From the NCBI GenBank assembly GCA_958295665.1, contig OY282560.1:93100311-93164310 (forward strand): a DNA stretch of 64,000 nt. The letters are read 5' to 3'. The notes beneath the pieces are model-generated. The model did no database searches, was not told where the DNA came from, and worked only from the letters and a program-made list of their open reading frames with translations. Both the position numbers and the translations under genes were made by a program. This DNA is from Tipula vernalis (Eukaryota; Arthropoda; Insecta; Diptera; Tipulidae). Below are positions 14,601 to 26,600 of the stretch, in pieces. The stretch's first letter is position 1. Every line of letters starts with the position of its first letter.

Positions 14601-17600
14601 ATGAAAAATATGAATAGTGGATTGAGCCTTACATTTGACGAATGGACATCACTTCGCAATAGAAGATATATGAATGTAAATGTCCATTCGATCGATAAAT
14701 TTTGGAATTTGGAGTTAATTCGTATTGAAGGGACAATGCCAGCTACGAAATGCGTTGACCTTTTGGAAGTGAAGTTGAAAGAATTTGGAATAAGTCTACG
14801 GAATATTACATCAATAACAAAAGACGGGGCATCGGTGATGAAAAAAGTAGGTAGATTATTGAATAAAACTAATCACCAAATTTGGCTTGCCCACGGGATT
14901 CAATTAGCAGTGAATGAAGTGTTACATAAGAAAAGAGAGCACAAAGATGATGAAGAAGACGAAGAAGAATCCATATTAGAATGGGACGAAGAATATCTCG
15001 GAAGTGATGATGAATTCGAAATAATAAATAATTCATCCGAAGAAACAGCAATCATTGAACATATTTCCGTAAATCCTTTGATTATGAATAAGAATTTAAA
15101 AGAGAACTGTCCCTGATATTAGACTTCAAAACCAGGTGGAACAGTCTACTAATAATGCTGGAGAGATTTGATAAAGTGATAAATTGTATAAGGAAACTTT
15201 GATTGATATTCAAAATCAAATATAGAAATTACAGAAGATGAAATAATTGAAATTAAAAGAATAATAGCTGCACAACAGCCAATAAAAGTTGCTGTAGAAG
15301 CACTATGCCGGAGAGATGTAGATTTGTTTGTGGCTGATGTTACATTGAAGTTTATGCTTGATGAGATTAGTACTGAAAATACAAAATTGAGTATCGAACT
15401 AAAAGAGGCACTCATCCAAAGAATTATAGAGAGGAGAAATATCTTATCTGATGTTTTTCAATATTTGAGTGACCCAAGATCAGATCCTGGAGATAATAAA
15501 TTATAACATTTTTCAAACAACAAGTAGAACAGGTATAAGTAGAAAAATAGTTGAATTGATTCAATCACCACAGCCAGATTCAGAATCTGATGTTGAATAT
15601 TTAAGTGATACCGACCAAGTAATTGATGACGATGTAATAGTTACCTCACCAACACCTGCACCGACGATGACAATGAGCGAGAAGCTACAACTTTTGATTC
15701 ATGAAAAAACGACTAAATCTAATATTGAAACTGCCCAAGAAAAAGGATTAAATCAAAAAATTAAGAAAGAAATGGATTTTTACCAGGATCACAATATAAA
15801 GGGCAAATACTTAACATCTGTTTACAATCAACTAAAAACTATTCGGCCGACGACTGTGGAAGCAGAAAGAGCTTTTTCGGTGGCAGGCCAAATCTGCACA
15901 AAATTTCGTTCAAGTCTAGATAATTCCACATTAGACAATATGTGTTTTTTGCGAGCTTTTTTTAATTCGTAAGAGAAGATTGAAGAATCTGCTTAACTTT
16001 TATTTTTATATGTATTTTTTTAAATACAATTATTTATGTAATAACTATTGAAATTGAATACAAATGAATTAAATTCTTGATTTGAAATAATTAACTTTTT
16101 TATTTAGTAGTACGTAAATAAAAAAATGTCTTCAAAAGGATTAAAAAAATAGTATTTGAAAATTCGGTAATTTACCGGTTAATCGGATTCCAAGAAAACT
16201 TTTACCGAATTACCGCTAATTTCAAAAGTCGGTAAATTTGCATGCCCCACCCCTCTGTACAAAATAGATTTCAATTAAAATTAGAAATTTACTCTCATTA
16301 AAATTACATAAATTAATGAATTGTTTTTGTAAATACGAACATAAATCTCATTCAACATAATCCAAACCAGTTTGGGGCTATTAGAACATCGAATAATTTA
16401 ATGATTGATAAAGATTATCTAATCTTTTCGATGAGTTGTGATGCTAATACGTATGTATATATATATTGCGGGTACCAATAAACTCCCCATTGTTTTTAAA
16501 TGTGAATACATATTTGAACAATTTTGTAGAAATTATATAAACTTTACAAATAATACATAATCAAATATTTTTTTTTCATCTCATTTCAACCGAAAACAGC
16601 AGTTGTAAATGTCTATCTATGTACGTACAAATTCTTCGTATATGTATAATGATAATATGTGTATACAGTTCGTTCAAAAACCTGGACAAAAAAAATGTTT
16701 AAAATTTATAATAGAATATTGTATACGTAGACAAACCAGAAACTAGAGAAACTACTACCATAAAGGTTGGCAAAAATCTATTTTTATCAATTCACCACCT
16801 TTATTGTATTGTATAATCCCTAATTTAAATGTTGTGATAAATTTTTACAAATCTCTATCTCTCAATTACCACTTTACCAGGTACATGGACTCAACAAAAA
16901 AAAAAAAAAAATACCTCGAGATATACTAACTACACATTTAAATCGGTGAATACTGAATACATTAGAATCACTGCCAAAGCGAGTAACCTTCCAAATTTTT
17001 TGTATTTGTGGTTAGCGCGGTTTGAATTTTAATTGATAAAATTTTTTTCTGTTTTGTGTGTGGTACATTGTGGTCATATCATAAAAATATTTACAGTCTG
17101 ATAAAAAAACGGAATATAAAAATTAAATATATACTGTATAGTATGTACATGATATAGTAATTTAATTACTAAAAGTTCATAAAAATTAATAAACGTTACG
17201 TTATAATTTATCAATGTTCTTAAATTGGGTTGGAAATTTTATTTGAAATACAACAGCACATAGGTAATATTTATACACAAAAGTAAAGAAAAAGCTTTTG
17301 ATATGTTGTTGTAGCTTTTAACAAGTAAACATATTGTTGTATACAAGTCAAAGTTTAATTTACGATAAAAAGTTGATTTTTTATGGGACGAGAACATAAA
17401 TGTATATTTCCGTCGAATTGTTTGTATATACGTATACACTACATACATAAATACATAAGAGAGTGTATTTATACCGTCTTATTTTCGGTAATAAATAATT
17501 CATATCCGTTTATTTTTGCTTACGCCAAAAAGTTTTTTGTCATTTTGTACCTGGTGGTGGTGTTTTGTGACGATAGAGTGATAATAAATTGTAATGTTTT

Positions 17601-20600
17601 GTTACATTATATATTTGAACCTAACTCTATATATTTAGGTAATATGTCAATTGTGGGTTGCCACTTTGCAAGTTAATTTGAGTTCAATAACATTAAAATA
17701 TGTAAATTTTAGTTAAAACCAAAAATATTTCACATGTGACTGATGATACTTGTGTCTTGTTCTATTTGCCACGGAAGTTACTTTGTTTATTTATTTATAA
17801 ATTACGCAAAAAAAAAATATAAAATACGATAATTAATTAATCACACGCCACAACAAGTAAACAAAAACACAATTTACAAATTACTAATTCAAAACAATAT
17901 TTATGTCGGCCTCATCCGTTTCCTAAACAACCCCCTTGTTATGTTGAAATCAAAACAGTTATAATTAATATTGAATGGATTAAAAACCTTTACGAGTGGT
18001 GCGTACAGAATGGTGTTGACTCCAGAAGGCACTCTCCTTCGAGCACAGGAATCCCTTGGGATCTGTTAGGAAACCAAGTGGAGAGACAACCACAACCAGG
18101 GAGGAAACTCTGGAATGTCTATTGAAACGTCACTTTCCAGAATGTGTAGTACTGACAACGCAAGTAACGTGCATCCGTATGTGGTTCAAAAGGGGGCTCA
18201 CGAGTTCTCTAGGCAGTTTTTTACGCCGGAACGGATAGGCTGGGCAGTCAGATCATTTGGCCCTTTCAAATCACCGGGAGGGGACTGTGTATACCCCGCC
18301 TTTTTACAACAAGGCCTGCAGACTTTGCTGCCTTATCTTAATATACTCTTCAGAGCCAGCTACAGCTTGGAATATGTTCCAAAATGCTGGAGGGAGGTTC
18401 GGGTGATTTTTATCCTAAAAGCGGGAAAAAGATCCCCAGAGGAGATTAGGTCTTATAGACCTATTAGCCTCACGTCATTTTTACTGAAAACCATGGAGAA
18501 AATTCTGGTACTTTGTATCCGATCCAACACTCTCCAAAGATACCCTCTAGAACTCTAGGCAGCACGCCTACCAAGCAGGGAAATCAACAGAAACGGCTCT
18601 ACACGCTTCGGAATAAAGAATTATTACTATGCTCCTTCATTGATATCCAGGGAGCTTTTGATAATAAATACTAGTTTCGAGGTATTTCAGGAATCACTAA
18701 CAAGGGGTAAAGACCCCTCCACCGTTACGGGTTCACGGCCTCTTTTGGAGACAAAACCATCATCATAGCGGCCACCAGGGGTTGCCTCCAGGGAGGTGTT
18801 CTCTCTCCCTTATTGTGGCTGATCGTGATGGATCAATTACTTACCAGACTGAGAAATTTAGACTTCTCGAACATTACCTAGGCGGACGACCCAGTCTTGA
18901 TGGCTAGGGGCAGATTCGCAAATACAGTAGGGGAAAGGTAGTTAATGATTGGTGCACGGAGGTGGGCCTTACGGTAAATCCCAACAAGGCACCTCAACTG
19001 CACTCTCTTTACTAACCGGAGGAAAACTGTCCTCCCGCCGATAGCCCTGGGGGGAGGGGGTGGGGGGTATATCTCTCCAGCTGTCAACGGGGGTTAAATA
19101 TCTGGGTGTCGTACTTGATCAGAAATTGACATGGAATCCCCACTTAAATCATATCAAAAACAAGGCGAATAAGGCCTACTTCACCTGCCAAAGATTGATT
19201 GGCAAAACGTGGGGACTGAGCCCACAAATGTTGGTTTGGCTCTACCGGGCCGTCATAAGACCTATGGTCTCTTACGCAGCGTTTTTGTGGTGGCCAAAGA
19301 CGGAGCAAACTGGTGCACGGAGAATACTGGACAAGATCCAGAGATTAATCTGTGTGGGTGCAACTGAAGCAATGAGGACTTGTCTAACAGCTGCTCTTGA
19401 GAGAATACTGGGACCCTCACCACTGCACCTACACATTAAAAAAGTAGCCGGTTCAAGAGGTCTGAACCTAAAAATTACAGCCAAAATAAAAACTATAAGG
19501 CCAGGACACAACAGTACCCTACATAAATTAAATTTTAAGGAGGAATTGATCCAACTGTCGGATTTGATGGTAAGGACAATCGACTGTCGGAGGAATTTTA
19601 CTATTAGTTTGCCGGATAGGGGCATTGGTAGAGAATATTATCTCTCCCTCCCCGCCATGCTTCTGTATGGTATACGGATGGGTCAAAAACAGACGGGGGT
19701 ACCGGTGCAGGGATAGTCGGGCCCAACCTAGAACTATGCATACCACTGGGTAGCACCCCCACAGTTTTTCAGGCAGAGACCTTTGCTATTGAGGTATGTG
19801 TGCTTCAATGTCTCAAAAAGAAATATAAGAAGACCGAGATCTATATAATCTCGGACAGCCAGGCAGCTTTGCTAGCCTTAAGAGCTTCAGTGTTCAACTC
19901 GAAATTGATCTGGAGCTGCTACTGTAATTTATTAGAACTGGGTAAAGCAAACAAAGTCATCCTTTTGTGGTCTCCTGGCCACTCCACCAGTAGAGGAAAT
20001 GAGGCAGCAGACCGATGTGCAAAAATGGGAGCAAGCCGAGATTTCCTGGGTCCCAGTCCTAGTATTGCTTTTTCCGAAAGCCACTTGGCAGATGGTATAA
20101 GGGACTGGGAGCAGAACTATAGGAAATTACTCTGGACAGGCCAAGAAATTATTCTGGGAGAGGCACGGAGGATGGACCGCGAATCCTTAAGATCCTTTAC
20201 CTGGTTTTTAACAGGGCACGGCCCTTTGAACGGCCATCTACATAAAATGGGAAGGTTACTTACGGACCAGTGCAGATTCTGTGACTGCGGTAAGGAGACA
20301 TCGGAACACCTACTATTCTCATGCGATGCTATCATCCTAAAAATATTCAAGTTCCTTAATGCGTACATAATCCAGTGGCCAAACACCGACCCACTGGATA
20401 TGCATCAGGTGCGGCGTAAGTATATAGACTTACATTTCACGTAGGAATCTCTAGGGATGCACAATAGGCCTCAATGGTCGCACTGCTCTGGGCAACGAAC
20501 ACCCACCCTTTTGCAAAAAAAAAAGTACAGAACGGAATACGTAATAAACCCGGGCGACATCTTAAGGCTCGCTGAGGAGCATTAATACAAAACTTCTCAA

Positions 20601-23600
20601 GCAGCTCTGGGCAATCGATTTTACAGCACAAAACATTTCGAACAAACATGATTCAATAAAACCATGGTTCAAGTTAGGTAAACGACGTAATGCATAAATC
20701 AAGATTTGTTTTTAAATACTTTCGATTCTCTCGGAATGCATGTGATAGAACGGATCCAAAATCACTGAGGCATATTCCAGTATGGACCTGACATAAGTAA
20801 CATAGGGAGATTTTAATATTAGAGGAACGGAATACCATCTGCTTATAATGTAGTCTATATGCTTAAAAATGTAATGTTGCACTAAAAAATAACGCCAAAA
20901 TCACGAATACCAGAAACTCTGCTAATTTGTGCATCCATTAAAAAATAATTGCTAGAAAAGCTTGATCGACAAAAAAATATTACTTTGCATTTGCTCATGT
21001 TCTACGGCAACTTATTCTGAGTGGACCAATCACAAAAGACATCAAGTTCGTCTTGCAAATGCGCATTGCCAATTAAAGAATTAATTGTAGCATACATTTT
21101 TAAGTCGTTAGTTTATCATAGACACTTACAAAACCTGTAACCCTGAACAACATCGTCAATAAATACAGCGAACAATAAAGGTCTCAGGTGGCTGCCTTGA
21201 GGAACAGCAGAAGGTATGACAACTTCGAAGGAACGGATCGGCGAAATACTCACACATTGTGACAGACAACAACAACCTGCCCACGGTTCCAACAGTCTCG
21301 AACACATTGCGCGAAAAAACCATCAAATTAGTAATTGTTAATTTACCATGAATGAAGCCGTGTTGACGCACACTTATACGTTTATTAATATATGAATATC
21401 AATTATAGATTTTACTAACGATTCAGAAAATTTGAACACTCTCCTTGAAAGACTCATTAATCAAATAAGGTAATACTGTCAGGACCTGCACCAGCAGTGA
21501 TATCTAAACATTCCAGTCCAATCATAATTTCCATGAGATGGATTGTATGATATTAATTATAGCGACCATCAATGATACCTAAACAGTTTGATAAATCATA
21601 GTTATCAAAAGAGGCCTGAAAAAATTGGCAAACGCGTCACATATTTCAAGAGGACCTGAGAATGAAACATTATTGCATGACATAATACTCGGTTAGCCAC
21701 GTGATTTTCTTTTTTGATTTATAAATGGAAAACCCCGTTTAGGATTAATCAAAATTTCACTTTCGATCTGTAAAACATACATTTTGTAAAGAATATCGTT
21801 GAGGCACATAAACTCTTTGCATAAATCACGATATTTAGATTTGTCATTAACATCTCCAGAACGCTTATAATTCTTAAACGCTCTAGCAACCGAAATGCCC
21901 AATAAGTGAAATAAAGCTGTTCAATCAACCTTATCAAAAAAGTGGTTTAGCAACACTAAATCAACATTCCTAAAATCAAATTTAAAATCTCTCTCAATAA
22001 AATTATAAAAATCATAATCTAAAAAATTAAATTTAATTAAAGGTGGCGTTTGATACGAGATGCTAGAATGTCCCGCTAAATCCGGACAAGATTCTTTGTC
22101 GATGAATTCGCAAGATCAAAAAACAAAGTCCAAAATACGTCCCAACTCATTAAAAATATTATTGAATTGACGCGTTTCAAAATTCGCAAAACTTTCTAAC
22201 ACATAGCTAGAAGTGATATCAGCGGGTGATCCCATAAACTCGTCATCGATCCAGCACCAAGTGGCTTTTGGCAGATTAAAGTCGCCCACAATCAACACCT
22301 GATCAGTTTCATTAAACTGGTTGAAGGCAATAAATTCAATAAAATCCTTGGTGAACGTCAGAAGTACTACCAAACTGTATTTAGACTCCCACTATAAAGA
22401 GGCAAAAAGAAGCACATTTGACTATACAAATAATTGACGGCGACGATCACACCACCGGTGTAGTATATGAAGGAAAATATTCCTCCGATTTGAAATCAGC
22501 ACTAATCCAGGTCTCCGTAAAAATAATGATATCGTAGTTATAACACAAAAGAGATGAGTAAATTGATTGAGATTTGGTACGCATCCGGCTATTGTTGTGA
22601 TAATACGTGTAGACTATTGTTGCTGGCATTATTTGATAAGATTATGAAGTTTAGGTCGATAGAAAACGTTACTATTAACATTGGTGGATGACAGTATTAT
22701 TCCACAACCGCCAGCCTGAAGTTTTTTGGACGAAGCACAAACTATCTGACCAATGCTCTGGCAGGCCATATATGTGGTTGAAGGTGTTTACTGAAATGGA
22801 CTGGGTCAACGCCGATTTTGAACGAAATGAAGTTAAGACGACTAAAGTCACGGCCGGCTGACACAAGCACCCGAAACTCAATTTCATCCTCAGAGATTTC
22901 CAGCTTACCACTTAAAAATTTTCGTAAAGCAATCGGTTCAGTGGTGTTAGCGTATTTTGAGGCATAAATAAACTTCGTGTCCGGACCAGCTTTGATAAAA
23001 TCATCGGTATCGTTGCAACAGCCAACAATAAATTCAGCTTGCGGCCGTTTATTTCGAGCACTCACATTTACAACAGTGACAGGTGTAGCAATATCAGAAT
23101 GCGCCGGGATGATTGACATATAATGATATTGAACTTTTTCCAACAACAAATTGATCCGTGTATGTTGTTAAATCAACTGCAGGATTATCTCTTATGCATC
23201 TCCGAAATGTATACATAATTTGATAGAATTAGTAATGTATTATTTATCAAAGACACTTCCACAGACGTCCACCTCTATAAAAGAGCATTTTTTGGCCAAT
23301 CTTTCGAAAAGATCATTTTTCTTCGGTACGGAAGATGGTCGGCTTAGTTTCATTGTATAAAGTTTCAAGCAATACGACTTGTTGCGATTAATGTTAGGTC
23401 ACTATCGCACGTTGTTGCGGAGGTTCTGTTGTACAGGCATAATCAAGAAAGCGCCAGGAAAAGCTTCACAAAACAATTGTTTTCCATAAACGTGCCAGTT
23501 TATCAGTATTCAAACGTCCTTGCCTCATCCGCTAGTTATCGAATCGTAAAAATGCTTCTATCTAAGTTCCGCCATTGCAGCCCGGTTAAACGGATGGTTG

Positions 23601-26600
23601 TCTCCTCTATAAATTTCACACTAATTCTTACGAGAATCGTCGAACATCAAAAACCAATGTTGCAATAGATTTCGGTTGAGTACGTGTTATTATTATTATT
23701 TACTGGAGGGCCATGTGGGCGATAAGCCACCTCGCACCGCGACCTAAAAGATCTATTGTGCTGGACCCTACTTAATTATCCGTCCAGTCAATATTCAGGC
23801 TCTTAATGAATCTGACAATACTACTGGCCGGTACAAGATACATACTATCCGGGCTCATTGTTCTCCCTCCTAGATGTTGCAGTCTTTGCTGGAAAATGGC
23901 TGGGCAATGGCACAGAACATGTTCCGCTGATTCCGCTTCCAGACCGCAGAAGCGGCATCCATCTGTCGTACTTAGGCCCATCTTCTTAAGGTGATACCTT
24001 AAGGGGACATGACCTGTGAGGAAGCCAGTAAGCAGCCTCAACTCAGGTTTCCTAAGTTCAAGACACTCCTTAACCCTGACAGACGAAGGTGATATAAATT
24101 TCTTCGCCTGCCGTAAACCTGGAATTCTGCGCCAGTAGGAGGACTTTTGAACATCCTCCCAGCGTTTTACCGCTGCTCTAAGGTGTCCCTTAGTGACACC
24201 GCAGAAGCGTTCTGGTCCAAAAAATGGAGAGGCAGAACCCTCACGGGCGAGGCCATCAGCTGCCTCGTTTCCTTCGATTCCAGTATGACCTGGCACCCAC
24301 ATAAGTGTTACCTTATTTGAGCCTGCCAGATGTTTAATAACCTTCAGACAATCCCATACCAGCCTTGACTCAACGGTACAAGACCTAAGAGCTTTTAAGG
24401 CTGATTGGCTGTCTGATACAATATAAATCTTTGCATCGTTTAGGCCTTTTGCTATGCCTATCCTAGCGCAAAGTTCTATAGCATGTACTTCTGCTTGAAA
24501 AACGGTAGCATTGGTACCCAAGGACTTCGAGAGGGTAGTGCCACTCCCGTGTATTCCTATCCCCGCCCCATCTTCCGTTTTTGATCCATCTGTAAACCAT
24601 ACCATGGACCCTAGCTCAAATGATGGTCCACCTGCCCTCCACACATCCCGGTCAGGTAACCTAACACAGAATGGTTTGTGGAAGTCCAGTTTAGCTGGCA
24701 TACAGTCGGAAGGCATTCCTATTGTAGGGTCTGTCTGAAATTCCTTAAGGATTTCCATACGACCCACCATATTGCCTGACTTGATATTTCCTTCCGCCTG
24801 CATTTTCAGGGCCATACTTGCAGCGTCCTTTTTAATATGCAGGTGTAACGGTGTCAGTCCTAGAAGTGTCTCCACCCCCGCGGTTGGACATGACTTCATT
24901 GAGCCCGTAACACCGATGCAGGCTACACGCTGAACCTTATTCAATAAGGTTTGCGTTGTCTTCTGCTCAGTTTTAGGCCACCATACAACCGATGCGTAGG
25001 TGACCATAGGCCTAATGATTGTAAGAAATGACCAGTAGATCATTTTTGGTTGTAGTCCCCAAGTACGCCCATAGAGTCTTTGACAGGCCCAGAGAGCCTT
25101 GATGGCTCTATTTTGAACTTTCAACAAATGTTGGTTCCAGTTCAGTCTTTGATCTAGGATAACCCCTAGATATTTAACCTCGCTGGAAAAAGGAACAGTA
25201 GTACCGTTTAACGAGGGAGCTGTAAGCGCAAGCTTTGTCCTCCTCGTAAAAGGAACAATGACAGTTTTGCTTGGATTGACACCTTCCTGGTAACACCACT
25301 GCCATATTATATTGAGTGCATTTTGCATGCGATCAGAAATGACCTCATCAAACTTGCCTCTGATTATGATAGCCATATCATCCGCATAGCCCTGGACATC
25401 AAACCCATGGCTACTCAGAAGGACCAGTAGTCTGTCAATAACCAATGACCACAAAAGAGGAGATAATACGCCTCCTTGGGGACAGCCCTTTACGGCCTTG
25501 ATGGTTACTGATTCGCCACCTAGTCTGGCAGTAATCTCACGATGTTCCAGCATGGAACGGATCCACCTAATTGTGGAAAGTGGAACCCTTTTTCCCATTG
25601 CTGCCCTCTCTATAGATCCATAGGAGGTATTATCAAACGCCCCCTCAATGTCCACAAAGGCACAAAGGGCAATTTCTTTATATGTCACTGCTTTTTCAAT
25701 CCTCGTGACTAGCCCGTTAAGGGCCATAACCGTGGATTTACCAGTTTGATACGCAAACTGGTCCCGATGCAGCGGATTCTTTCCAAGGACCTCACTTCTT
25801 ATTTGATAGTCCAGGATTTTTTCCATCGTCTTCAAAAGAAACGATGTGAGGCTAATTGGCCGATATGCCCTGGCCTGGGTGTCTGGACGACCCCCGCCCT
25901 TTGGTATAAAGACCACATTTACTTTCCTCCACAGTTTCGGAATATAGTTAAAAGCATAACTTGCCCGAAACATCTGGATCAAGCTGGGGAGTATTTCCTC
26001 AATACCTTTTTGAAGTAAAGCTGGAAAGATACCATCCCCTCCAGCGGATTTGAAAGGTTTGAAAGACCCAATAGCCCATCGAACCTTGCTGGGTGTGAAA
26101 ATTTTCCCAGAGAGACTCCAGATCCTACTGTGAGGCAAATAGGCCACCTCTCTCGAAGGATCATATGAGTCCTCTTGGGCTCCTACCTCTACTGAATCCG
26201 GAAAGTGGGTCTCTAACAGTACCTCTAACGTTTCCTTCCGGTTTTCAGTGAACCCCCCATCTTGCTTCTGGAGAAGTCCTAAACCATTTGAATGATCCCT
26301 GGAAAGGACTTTCTGGAGACGAGCTGCAGAGGGCAATTCATTGATTCCCTCACAGAAATTCCTCCAGGTAGCCCTTTTGGATCTCCTTAGTTCGAGATTA
26401 TATTCCGCCAAGGCCATCTTATACTCGCCCCATTCACCGGTGGGTTTAGCCTTGTTAAATAATCTTCTCGATTTTTTCCTCAGTTTACCCAGCGTCCCGT
26501 TCCACCAAGGGACCATCTTTGTGGACTCTCTTCGCTTAACTGGGCAGCTGTTCTCGTAAGCCAAGTGTATAGAATTATGCAGCTGGTTTGAACAGATCTC

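Larger units (their letters stand above)
13229..16249 (+). mobile_element. hAT element with both ends and target duplication
   Basis: 3021-bp element between two identical CCCCTCTG octamers. The left end reads TAGAGCATGCATTACCGG. The right end, read from 16249 on the other strand, is TGGGGCATGCAAATTTACCG, giving short imperfect terminal repeats. Both subterminal regions (13238-13332 and 16160-16235) are crowded with TTACCGG/CCGGTAA motifs, likely transposase-binding repeats. A decayed transposase lies at 14159-15972. The region between the left end and the transposase holds two hairpins (13549-13680 and 13756-13786). Confidence 0.88.

Noticed and set aside
17239..17676. Small ORFs on both strands in intron 1
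   Set aside because: They overlap each other, are AT-rich and show no recognisable motifs.
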